The notes beneath the pieces were generated by a model. It was not told the origin of the DNA. It did not search any database and saw only the letters and a program-made list of their open reading frames with translations. Shown one piece after another: positions 17,105 through 25,088 of a DNA stretch of 64,000 nt. Position 1 is the first letter of the stretch, and each line of letters begins with the position of its first letter. The position numbers and the translations under genes were made by a program. Source of the stretch: Sneathiella sp. P13V-1 (GTDB lineage Bacteria; Pseudomonadota; Alphaproteobacteria; Sneathiellales; Sneathiellaceae); assembly GCF_015143595.1 (NCBI RefSeq), contig NZ_WYEU01000001.1, positions 682,001-746,000 of the forward strand. Direction: 5' to 3'.

Positions 17105-18051
17105 ACGATCCCCTTCGTATAATGGTCACAGGTGCGGCCGGAATGGTCGGGCAGCACACATTGCAATATCTTGCCAAACTTCCCCATACGGAAACATTGG
17201 CAACAGATATTGCCCCGCCAAAAGACATGCCGGAAAACATCCGCTTTGAAAAAATGGATGTCACAACGGATGATCCGGAAAAAGTAATTTCTTCCTTCAA
17301 GCCGGACGTGATCCTGCATCTGGCCTCGGTTGTAACCCCTCCTAAAGGAACCGGGCGGGAATTTGCCTATAAAGTAGATGTGGAAGGCACCCGCAAAGTC
17401 ATTGAGGCGGCGATTTATAACAAAACCCGCCGTATCGTGGTCACCTCTTCCGGGGCGGCCTATGGATATCATGAAGACAACCCGGACTGGCTCAATGAAA
17501 CCCATACCCTTCGCGGTAACGCGGAATTCCCCTACTCTGATCATAAAAGGCAGGTAGAGGAAATGCTCGCCGTAACGCGCCACTCCTATCCGGAGCTGGA
17601 GCAGGTAATTTTGCGGGTAGGAACGGTCCTTGGAGAGAAGACCGACAACCAGATCACTGCCTTGTTCCAACGCCCCAAACTTCTTGCCATTAAGGGCAGC
17701 GAAAGCCCCTTTGTCTTTATCTGGCTTGATGATTTGGCAAAAGTTCTGGTGCGCGCAGCAACTGATGGGCCGGAAGGGGTATTTAATGTAGCAGGGGACG
17801 GTGCTATGGGTGTCAATGATCTATCAGCCGCCCTGAAGAAACCCATTAAATGGCTACCCGCATGGGCCGTAAAACTGGCCCTTGGCATTGCCAAACCCCT
17901 TGGTCTTTCAAGATATGGCCCAGAGCAGGTCCGTTTTCTTCAATACAGGCCTGTGCTGGATAACACAGCCCTGAAAGAAGAATTTGGCTTCACCCCAGAA
18001 CATACAAGCCGCGAAGCGTTTGAACGATGGCAAAAGGGGATGGGGCTATGA
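17101..18051 (+). CDS. NAD-dependent epimerase/dehydratase (extended SDR)
   Basis: This 316-residue protein starts with the extended-SDR cofactor motif TGAAGMVGQ (about residues 10-18). It has the VTSSGAAYGY segment holding the catalytic Ser and the active-site YSDHK (about 146-150). The ATG overlaps the upstream stop by 4 bp and the stop overlaps the next ATG by 4 bp. Members oxidise, reduce or epimerise hydroxyl groups on sugars, steroids or flavonoids; 3-beta-hydroxysteroid dehydrogenases share this layout. It probably acts on the FMO pathway intermediate. Confidence 0.9.
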   Translation: MNDPLRIMVTGAAGMVGQHTLQYLAKLPHTETLATDIAPPKDMPENIRFEKMDVTTDDPEKVISSFKPDVILHLASVVTPPKGTGREFAYKVDVEGTRKVIEAAIYNKTRRIVVTSSGAAYGYHEDNPDWLNETHTLRGNAEFPYSDHKRQVEEMLAVTRHSYPELEQVILRVGTVLGEKTDNQITALFQRPKLLAIKGSESPFVFIWLDDLAKVLVRAATDGPEGVFNVAGDGAMGVNDLSAALKKPIKWLPAWAVKLALGIAKPLGLSRYGPEQVRFLQYRPVLDNTALKEEFGFTPEHTSREAFERWQKGMGL

Positions 18052-18809
18052 AGACCGCAGTTGTCACCGGCGGGGCTGGTGGGCTTGGCCTCGCCCTCTC
18101 TTCCCAGCTTCAGAAGGAAGGTTGGCAGATTTATCTGCTGGATCTGGATATTTCCAGAATTGAAACGTCAGAGGCGATCCGCGCGATCCAATGTGATCTT
18201 ACCAAAGCGGAGGATTTGAAATCTGCAACGGATCAGATTTTGGCGGAAAGCCCTTCTGTTGATCTGGTCATCTACAATGCCGGGATCACGCAGATTAACC
18301 CCTTCGACAAAGTGACCGAAGAAAGCCACCGCAAAGTCTTTGATATCAACTATTTTGCGGCGACCAACATGGCGCATCTGTTTTTAGGCGCCGTTCGGGC
18401 TGCCAAAGGAACGCATCTTGCCATTTCGTCAGTTGCGGGGTTTGCACCGCTTTATCACCGGACCACTTACGCAGCTTCCAAACATGCGATGGAAGGGTTC
18501 TTCAAATCCTTAAGATCGGAAGAGAAAGCTTATGATGTGGATGTCCTTATTGCCGCCCCGTCTTTTGTGGCAACAAATCTTGGCAATCCCGAACGCAGTG
18601 ACGATGGCACAGCAAGGCCGGGATCGGCTGAAGATGGCAAGGATTACATGACCCCGGATCAAGCAGCCGCGGTTATTCTGGATGGGTATAAATCCCGAAA
18701 ACCCATGACTCTTGTAGGGCGCATTGCCAGGCTTTCCTGGATCATTAATCGCCTTTCCCCGCGCCTGTATCAACGCCTGATGGAGCGGGAAATAGACGGC
18801 AACGCATAA
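18048..18809 (+). CDS. Classical short-chain dehydrogenase/reductase
   Basis: This 253-residue enzyme starts at ATG 18048 (overlapping the previous TGA). It has the TGGAGGLG cofactor loop (about residues 7-14), NAG (about 84-86), catalytic Ser in AISSVAG and the YAASK active site (about 145-149). It is the last gene of the four-gene operon and ends 4 bp before the convergent tonB-like gene, with no room for a terminator between. It likely interconverts an alcohol and ketone in the same pathway. Confidence 0.92.
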   Translation: MKTAVVTGGAGGLGLALSSQLQKEGWQIYLLDLDISRIETSEAIRAIQCDLTKAEDLKSATDQILAESPSVDLVIYNAGITQINPFDKVTEESHRKVFDINYFAATNMAHLFLGAVRAAKGTHLAISSVAGFAPLYHRTTYAASKHAMEGFFKSLRSEEKAYDVDVLIAAPSFVATNLGNPERSDDGTARPGSAEDGKDYMTPDQAAAVILDGYKSRKPMTLVGRIARLSWIINRLSPRLYQRLMEREIDGNA

Positions 18810-18813
18810 AGCC

Positions 18814-19587
18814 TTATTTGAATAAATAGGGGATGGTGAAAACCAGTTTCCGCCCCTGCATAACGGTGGGCGGTACAGGAAAAGGGGCGGCGTTTTGGAT
18901 GGATTTAAGGGCAATCTGATCCAGCGCCGCGATCCCCGAAGATTTCGCAACGCGGAAATTCAAAATCTGCCCGCCCTCATTCATTTCAAACGTCACGCTT
19001 ACAATGCCTTGCCGCCCCGCACCGGTAAGTTTTTTGGCGGCAATATGCGCCTGCAATTCACCGAAATAACTTGCGATAATGGCCTGATGGTCAGCCTTGC
19101 TTCCCAAAGATTGGCTGGGTTTTACCGCCATTTGCCCTGTTGATTTCTGGCTGGGGCTTATGGGTTTTGGCGCCGCTTTTGGTGCAGCTTTTACCGGCTG
19201 CACCACGGGTTCCTGCTTCGGAGGTTCCTTAACCTCCTCAATCTTCCTTATTCTTTTGGGACGTATTTTGGGAATAGGCGCGCGCACAACTCTTTCTTCT
19301 GAGGGCCTGACTTCAGGTACTATTTCAGGTTCGGGTGTCGCCTCTTTAATAACCTCTTGTGATTTCTCCTCTTCTGGCTCTTTTTCCGCCTCTACTTTGG
19401 CAGGTTCCGGCGGAGTCGTCACAGCAGAAGCCTCCTCCCTTTGCGGAAGTGATGTCATCGCGATGGATATCTGTTTACTTTCTGTGCTGCCGCCTGTGGG
19501 TTGATCCTGTTCCCATTGAAATAACAGCGCAGCATGACCACTCAAAATCCCAAGAAAGAGCGCAATTTTGAAACCCCGCCCCATCAT
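18814..19587 (-). CDS. tonB: TonB-family energy transducer
   Basis: This 257-residue protein has an N-terminal membrane anchor (KIALFLGILSGHAALLF, about residues 5-22). A long Pro/Glu/Lys-rich spacer that crosses the periplasm (about 50-150) follows, then a TonB C-terminal domain (GGQILNFRVAKSSGIAALDQIAL). I chose ATG 19587, which overlaps the second exbD stop by 4 bp; a longer frame upstream would run through that gene. With the ExbB and ExbD proteins it transmits the proton gradient to the OprC-like receptor encoded in the same direction. Confidence 0.9.
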   Translation of the reverse strand: MMGRGFKIALFLGILSGHAALLFQWEQDQPTGGSTESKQISIAMTSLPQREEASAVTTPPEPAKVEAEKEPEEEKSQEVIKEATPEPEIVPEVRPSEERVVRAPIPKIRPKRIRKIEEVKEPPKQEPVVQPVKAAPKAAPKPISPSQKSTGQMAVKPSQSLGSKADHQAIIASYFGELQAHIAAKKLTGAGRQGIVSVTFEMNEGGQILNFRVAKSSGIAALDQIALKSIQNAAPFPVPPTVMQGRKLVFTIPYLFK

Positions 19588-19997
19588 CGCGCCCCAACAC
19601 TTTGACGGAGGACAAGGTTTATCTCGCTGGCTCCAAGAAGCTCCAGCTTTTTCCAAACAGGCCTGAGTTTTTCCATAACAAGCCCGCCATCTGCATAAAG
19701 AATGATCGGGTGATCTTTGATGGATGAGCTAAGCGCTTTAAGTTCTTGTGAGTTATAAACCTCACCTTCAAGTCCCACAGTCCCGTTTGACAGTAAAATA
19801 AGGCGCAGACCGTCTTTTTCTGAGGGCGCTTTTATATCGGCGCCCGGCAGTGCAATATTTGAAAGATCAACGGCACTAAATGTCCCTGCCAAAATGAAAA
19901 ACGCGAGAAGCAGAAAAACCACGTTAATTAAAGGGATCATCCGATCCACATGCGGCTTTCGTCTTTTGCGGCCTATCTGGTAGGGAGCCATTTTCAT
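19584..19997 (-). CDS. exbD: ExbD-family protein (second copy)
   Basis: This 137-residue protein has one membrane helix near the N-terminus (about residues 20-42) inside the ExbD signature MIPLINVVFLLLAFFILAGTF and a periplasmic domain. The membrane Asp that most ExbD/TolR/MotB proteins use for proton flow (LIDVIF in the upstream copy) is Asn here (LINVVF), which is unusual. It overlaps both neighbours by 4 bp and is probably made together with them. It may pair with the first ExbD as a heterodimer in which only one subunit carries the proton-binding Asp. Confidence 0.88.
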   Translation of the reverse strand: MKMAPYQIGRKRRKPHVDRMIPLINVVFLLLAFFILAGTFSAVDLSNIALPGADIKAPSEKDGLRLILLSNGTVGLEGEVYNSQELKALSSSIKDHPIILYADGGLVMEKLRPVWKKLELLGASEINLVLRQSVGAR

Positions 19998-20422
19998 GAC
20001 TTGGGCGCCTCCTCAATCAGGCTGTATTGAAGGCCGCCGACTTTCTCAAGTTCGGCAATGAGCGAGACCAACATCTGGACAGTAACATCCCCATCCATGC
20101 GGATAAAAAGCGCGGTCCCTTCTTCAAGAAAACCGTCAGCAGAAAAGACAGCCTCAATTCTATCCATAGGCACACTTCGTCCCCTGAACTGTATTTCTCC
20201 CGTGGATTTCAATCGGATAATATTCTGGTTCATATGGGAACCTTTTGATGAAATTGTTTCGTTTTCGTAATGATTTTGTATCAAGCCCAGCACTGAATGA
20301 GTGTCCAACTGGCTGACCAACATAAAAAAAATGAGGAGAATAAAAATCACATCGATAAGCGGCGCAAGAGAGAGCCCTCTGCGTCGTCTCATTTTCTGTG
20401 TTCTCTCCAATGAAAAGGCCAT
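19994..20422 (-). CDS. exbD: ExbD-family protein (first copy)
   Basis: This 142-residue protein has the usual short cytoplasmic start (KMRRRRGLSLAP), a single helix with the proton-carrying Asp in PLIDVIFILLIFFMLVSQ (about residues 22-39), and a periplasmic domain. It lies 11 bp after exbB and overlaps the second exbD by 4 bp. Together with ExbB it forms the proton-driven motor that energises TonB. Confidence 0.9.
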   Translation of the reverse strand: MAFSLERTQKMRRRRGLSLAPLIDVIFILLIFFMLVSQLDTHSVLGLIQNHYENETISSKGSHMNQNIIRLKSTGEIQFRGRSVPMDRIEAVFSADGFLEEGTALFIRMDGDVTVQMLVSLIAELEKVGGLQYSLIEEAPKS

Positions 20423-20433
20423 AATTAATTTGC

Positions 20434-21075
20434 CTATTCTTTTATTGGGATGCGCGCAAATACCTGATCCAACGCCATGGAGGCCTGATCCAGTATCTTG
20501 TCATAGCGATCATCACAGAGGCTATGTGTCACAATTGCAGGAATGGCCACAACAAGCCCTAAAGCGGTGGTGAGCAACGCTTCCCATATACCCCCGGCAA
20601 GCAAAGCGGGATCCGCTTGACCGGTGGCTGATTGCAGGTTCTGGAACGCCTCAATCATCCCCAAAATCGTCCCAAGAAGCCCCAAAAGCGGTGCGATCAT
20701 ACCGATCAGTTCTAAAGGTCGGTTATACCGCTCCAACCCAGACAAACGCTCCGCCGCCAAAGCCCGGATATCCGATTGCACTATCTGCAAATCTTCCCCG
20801 CTTTTTAGCCGCTGAGTAGCTGTCGACAAAAGCGCCTCAGCCGGGAAAGATTTCCGTACCGTAAAGGAGGTGTCTTTTTGTTTGGATTTTGCTGCCTCCA
20901 ATAGCCACTTTATTTTTGATTTCGGGGATATCCGATATCGGAATAGCGCCCAGATTTTCAGACTCACCAATGTCAGAGAAAATGCTGACATCAGAATGAG
21001 CAAAAACCCAACCGGACCCAAAAAACCATAACTTTCCGCAAGTTGCGGGGAAATCGCTTCCAAAAATTCTATCAT
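20434..21075 (-). CDS. exbB: ExbB/TolQ-family proton channel protein
   Basis: This 213-residue protein has three membrane helices: about residues 18-45, then LIGMIAPLLGLLGTILGMIEAF (about 130-151), then WEALLTTALGLVVAIPAIVTHSL (about 170-190). The cytoplasmic loop between the first two is typical of ExbB. It lies 54 bp downstream of the OprC-like receptor gene and is followed by two exbD genes and tonB, giving the receptor a dedicated motor. Confidence 0.92.
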   Translation of the reverse strand: MIEFLEAISPQLAESYGFLGPVGFLLILMSAFSLTLVSLKIWALFRYRISPKSKIKWLLEAAKSKQKDTSFTVRKSFPAEALLSTATQRLKSGEDLQIVQSDIRALAAERLSGLERYNRPLELIGMIAPLLGLLGTILGMIEAFQNLQSATGQADPALLAGGIWEALLTTALGLVVAIPAIVTHSLCDDRYDKILDQASMALDQVFARIPIKE

Positions 21076-21129
21076 GAAATTGCTCCTGGGGAAAAAGCGG
21101 TGCGAACATCCCTCGCACCGCTTTCGGTA

Positions 21130-23292
21130 TTAGAATTTTGTAACGGCCCGAATGTAGAAAGATCGGCCCGGTTCATTTACACGAACCCCTGAAGGATCAA
21201 GCAGATTGGTCTTGTTCAGATGCGTTGCATATTCCGCATCCAGCAAGTTGGTCACCCCACCTGTTACCTGGAAGTTTTCCGTGAAATTATAGGCACCGAA
21301 CAGATCAAAAGTGACATATCCGTCTGCATCCCCTGAACTGTCACGACCACTGCCTGTGGTCCGGTCATCATCAACCCGCGTCTGTTTGGCAGCGGCGTTC
21401 ATGCGAACTCCGGCCATCCAGTCGGTTGTGTCATAGGCCAGTTCCATCCTTCCGGAAAGCGGCGCGATCTGTGACAAAGGAATGTCGTCGCTTTCGTTCT
21501 CACCATATGTGAACGCAACAGAGCCTCCCAACCGCCAGTTTTCAGCAAATCTGTATTCGCCTTCAAATTCCAGTCCGGCAATAACGGCATCAATGTTCGT
21601 ATAGACGCTGGCAGTCGTGGTTGTCTCCTGAACGCCACGCTGACTTCTTGCGCTATCAAGCTGAATAAAATCAGTGATGTTGTTGTAGTAGACACTACCA
21701 GAAAACGAGATGGACTTCTGTTTATAGGCAAAACCCACATCCAGCATGTGATGCTGCTCAGGATCGATATCTGGATTACCCACCCAACTATTGGCACCGC
21801 CAGCACCCATATAGCTCGCCATATACCGCTCGGTGGCATCTGCGGTTCTGACAGAACGGCTCATGGATCCGTAAACACCAAAACTGTCGGACAGGTTATG
21901 CTCAACGCGCACCAGACCACCTAAGTTATGTTCAGTTTTGTCTTTTGAAGCGTCTGTTCCATAGAAACGCTGATACAGATCATTTGGCGACAAGCCTGGC
22001 GCCGCAACCGCGTTTTGATCCGCTTCATCAGCAGACGCACGCACCAGATCATACCGCACACCCATCACCAATTTGGTTTGTGTGGCAACCGGCATGGTCA
22101 TTTCACCAAAAATACCCACATTCTTGATGGAGGTGTCAGGCCATAAAACAGACTGCACTGTTGATGGATTATAATCACCATTTGGACCTGCGTACCGGTT
22201 ACCGTCTCGCATCACGTCACGATAATCAGCACCAAAATCGAAAGTGATGTCATCCACTTCACCGCTGAACATCATTTTACCGCCAAACGTATCGGATTCC
22301 ATTTTGGCTTCCAGGAACGGGTTCGGCGCCAATCTTTCACGAAGATCAAAATTGTTCATGGTATGATCAACAGTGGTAAGATACACATCCCCTTCCACCG
22401 ATTTCAAAAATCCCCAATTGAGATCCGTCTGACCTTTCAGTTGATAAGACCAGTCATCAGTTACCGGCGCATCCATCCCGCTTCCTGGGAACAGGGCATC
22501 ATCCACATTGTTATTTTCGATCTTCAGCGTGATCCAGCTGTCGGCATCAAAGGTGCGGCCGACAACAATACCGCCGCCAAACTGATCGAAGGAGGAGCGA
22601 ATATCATCGCCATCACCATCTTCATAATTATTGGCGGTTGCCCCTGACCCAAAAGCGCGAATGTAACCAAAGTCGTTGCCCATGCTGCCATCGACAAAAA
22701 CTTCCAGACCATCCCCTTGGGAGTTGTAACCAAAGCCCGCCTTCAAATTGGTGGTAATGTCATCGCCCGGTGCAAAAACGGGGTTCAGGCGTTCAAACTG
22801 AATGCTACCACCCGGGGCTGCCGGGCCATCGGTCACAGACATGTAGCCTTTTTTGATGATCACCTGATCAAAGGTGTAAAGCTGCATGTGGGAGGTTGGC
22901 GGATCCATCCGATTTGGACAGCCCCCAAACTGGTACGCCCCATCGTTAGTAATGGAGATCTGGTTTTGATCCAGGCCCCTAATGGCAGGCTCCAACCCGT
23001 GGCCACCCATCCGGCCCGCATCTACACCATTTACATGGCGCAGAAATTCACCGCCATCACCAATGGAAGGCGGACGGGCAGGACTGTGGGGATCTTCACG
23101 GATCCAGTCAGGGTTATCCTCACTATTGATCACTTCAATCTCGGCCGGGACACGGGGTGTTGTGCTGTAAATTGTGACGCCGGGAAGCTGAAACCCTTCT
23201 TCAGCTAGTGTGGGTGCTGTGACGCTCAGCAGCAGTATAATTGACGATCCGCAAAGGGCGGTCGTTCGCAACATGATTTCTTTGGACTTCAT
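21130..23292 (-). CDS. oprC: TonB-dependent copper receptor (OprC/NosA type)
   Basis: This 720-residue outer-membrane receptor has a signal peptide (about residues 1-30), a plug domain and a 22-strand barrel ending in an aromatic residue (AVTKF). The plug carries GGHGLEPAIRG (96-106) and then GGCPNRMDPPT (about 123-133), the hallmark of the copper receptors OprC and NosA, with C125 and M129 likely copper ligands. NosA of Pseudomonas stutzeri is needed to load N2O reductase with copper, and a full nos operon lies 14 kb away here. It is followed by exbB-exbD-exbD-tonB in the same direction. Confidence 0.9.
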   Translation of the reverse strand: MKSKEIMLRTTALCGSSIILLLSVTAPTLAEEGFQLPGVTIYSTTPRVPAEIEVINSEDNPDWIREDPHSPARPPSIGDGGEFLRHVNGVDAGRMGGHGLEPAIRGLDQNQISITNDGAYQFGGCPNRMDPPTSHMQLYTFDQVIIKKGYMSVTDGPAAPGGSIQFERLNPVFAPGDDITTNLKAGFGYNSQGDGLEVFVDGSMGNDFGYIRAFGSGATANNYEDGDGDDIRSSFDQFGGGIVVGRTFDADSWITLKIENNNVDDALFPGSGMDAPVTDDWSYQLKGQTDLNWGFLKSVEGDVYLTTVDHTMNNFDLRERLAPNPFLEAKMESDTFGGKMMFSGEVDDITFDFGADYRDVMRDGNRYAGPNGDYNPSTVQSVLWPDTSIKNVGIFGEMTMPVATQTKLVMGVRYDLVRASADEADQNAVAAPGLSPNDLYQRFYGTDASKDKTEHNLGGLVRVEHNLSDSFGVYGSMSRSVRTADATERYMASYMGAGGANSWVGNPDIDPEQHHMLDVGFAYKQKSISFSGSVYYNNITDFIQLDSARSQRGVQETTTTASVYTNIDAVIAGLEFEGEYRFAENWRLGGSVAFTYGENESDDIPLSQIAPLSGRMELAYDTTDWMAGVRMNAAAKQTRVDDDRTTGSGRDSSGDADGYVTFDLFGAYNFTENFQVTGGVTNLLDAEYATHLNKTNLLDPSGVRVNEPGRSFYIRAVTKF

Positions 23293-23413
23293 TTGAAAGC
23301 CTCTTATTCCTTAATTGGGCAAAAGCGGCCGCAAAGTCGCACAGCCTGCCATAAGCAAGACGCAACGATACGTACAAGGCGTCAGCCTTGAGCCGCATTA
23401 AATTATGAGTGAA

Positions 23414-23860
23414 TTAGCCGCGCGCTGGCGGTGCCCTAGAGGAATATTCAGTTGGAAGATTTTCCCAATCTTTTGAAACATAAAGGCTAGGCAACATCGT
23501 CTGGGAGACATCAAGCGATGGTGCAAAACTTCGTGTTTCAGGGTTTAGGGTAGAATTTCCAAGATCAATGGAGATGCAGATCGGGCATTTGGCCCCTACC
23601 TCTTCGGCAGAGACAACAACTTCTTCTCCGGTCGTCAGATCAATATATTTGACCCCATAATAGGAACAAACGATCGCTTTGCCGGGAAGATCCTGATCAA
23701 TAGAATTTGAAGCCGCGATGGCATAGCCAACGGGAAGGGCAAATTGCAAATAGAGGGCAAAGAACGCAAATAATGCGCCCCACTTGCTTAAACCTCTACG
23801 CTTCGCCCCAATAAACACAACAAAATCCTGTGAAATCCACGATGCTGCAGTGATTGCCAC
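23414..23860 (-). CDS. Small Cys-containing membrane protein, DUF2946-like
   Basis: This short protein (up to 148 residues) has one N-terminal hydrophobic segment (WGALFAFFALYLQFALPVGYAIAA). A later CPIC motif and an Arg-Ala-Pro-Pro-Ala-Arg tail recall DUF2946 proteins often found beside copper-related TonB receptors. There is no ATG at the front: GTG at 23860 or GTG at 23818 must serve, and the second gives a more typical N-terminus. It precedes the OprC-like gene by 121 bp in the same direction. A role in copper handling is inferred from position and Cys residues only. Confidence 0.62.
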   Translation of the reverse strand: MAITAASWISQDFVVFIGAKRRGLSKWGALFAFFALYLQFALPVGYAIAASNSIDQDLPGKAIVCSYYGVKYIDLTTGEEVVVSAEEVGAKCPICISIDLGNSTLNPETRSFAPSLDVSQTMLPSLYVSKDWENLPTEYSSRAPPARG

Positions 23861-23901
23861 AGATGCGACAAAAAATCAATGCGGCTTTTCGCATAAGGAT
23901 T

Positions 23902-25026
23902 TCAGCATATTGCGCCCGTCTTTCTACATTGCTTTTTTGCAAGGGCCGGCTTACCCCTTTTCAAGGGATCCACCTGTCTCATCCCGCCAACGGGTAACGT
24001 GATAAAACTCTCTGCTGGCAAGCCTGCTTCCTTCACGGCTTTTTTCAAACGCTCAGGCGGCTCCATCACTGGCTCACTAGTCAGTATAAACGTTCCCCAA
24101 TGCATCCCAATGGATTTCTGCGACTTCACATCCAGATGGATCTGAACAGCCTCTTCCGGATTGGCATGAGCATCTTTCATAAACCAGCGCGGATCATAGG
24201 CCCCGACCGGTATGAGGGACAGGTTAAACGGCCCCAGACGCTCTCCAATTTCCTTAAACTGGATGTCGTTATATCCCGTATCGCCGCCGAACCAGATACG
24301 ATCGGTATCGCCAGAAAACTGTACCGCCCATCCCCCCCAAAGCGCTTTATATCTGTCAAACAGCCCTCGGCCGGACCAATGCTGGGACGGGGTGAGAGTG
24401 TAAACTGTCCCCTCGTATGTCTCTTCCTCCCACCAATCCAATTCTTTGAGGTTGGTAATCCCCGCTTCTCTGAAAAGCCCGCCATTCTTTAAGGGAACAT
24501 ACCACCTGGGAGTGTTCCCCAAGGCTTCAATGGTGGCTTCATCCATATGATCATAGTGATTATGACTGATGATCACCGCATCAATGTCAGGCAAATCCTC
24601 CAGCGCGATGGCGGGTTCAGAATATCGCCTTGGCCCCAAAGATGCGAAGGGAGAAGCCCGGTTTGAAAAGATGGGATCGGTTAGAATGTTTACCCCGTTT
24701 TTCTGCAATAGAAAGGTTGAGTGTCCAATCCACGTCACTTGCAATTTTTTAGGGTTCGGATTTCTGATTTTATCGAGATCAACCTCTACCGTTGGCGTGG
24801 GAGAATTTTCAACAAGCGCATCTTCATCGGGCCAGTTTTCCTGCAATCTCACCTTAAAGAGAAAACTGAAAAATCCCGGTTTATCTTCGTCATCAATATA
24901 AAGATTACGAAAACCATCATCAGTGTGATGTGCTTTCGGAGCGGAGGGGTCAAAATCTGCGACCGGTCCTGTCCCACTACAGGCCGCCACTACAAACAAA
25001 CTTATGACAAGAAGGGTATATCTCAT
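23902..25026 (-). CDS. Metallo-beta-lactamase-fold lipoprotein (NAPE-PLD-like)
   Basis: This 374-residue protein starts with a lipoprotein signal (LLVISLFVVAACSG, Cys about residue 16). It has the MBL zinc motif SHNHYDHMD (about 154-162), a WIGHSTFLLQ strand before it and a later WFGGDTGYND segment with a metal-binding Asp. It resembles the N-acyl-phosphatidylethanolamine phospholipase D group (YfeX/UlaG-like hydrolases), so a phosphodiester or similar ester substrate is possible. It sits 62 bp after the decaheme cytochrome gene in the same direction, perhaps as the last cotranscribed gene, but a redox role is not evident. Confidence 0.85.
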   Translation of the reverse strand: MRYTLLVISLFVVAACSGTGPVADFDPSAPKAHHTDDGFRNLYIDDEDKPGFFSFLFKVRLQENWPDEDALVENSPTPTVEVDLDKIRNPNPKKLQVTWIGHSTFLLQKNGVNILTDPIFSNRASPFASLGPRRYSEPAIALEDLPDIDAVIISHNHYDHMDEATIEALGNTPRWYVPLKNGGLFREAGITNLKELDWWEEETYEGTVYTLTPSQHWSGRGLFDRYKALWGGWAVQFSGDTDRIWFGGDTGYNDIQFKEIGERLGPFNLSLIPVGAYDPRWFMKDAHANPEEAVQIHLDVKSQKSIGMHWGTFILTSEPVMEPPERLKKAVKEAGLPAESFITLPVGGMRQVDPLKRGKPALAKKQCRKTGAIC

Positions 25027-25088
25027 GAAAGGAGAAAAACAGCTTCAACAGCGACCGTCAAGGCACACTGCCGAAACTGTGATATCTC

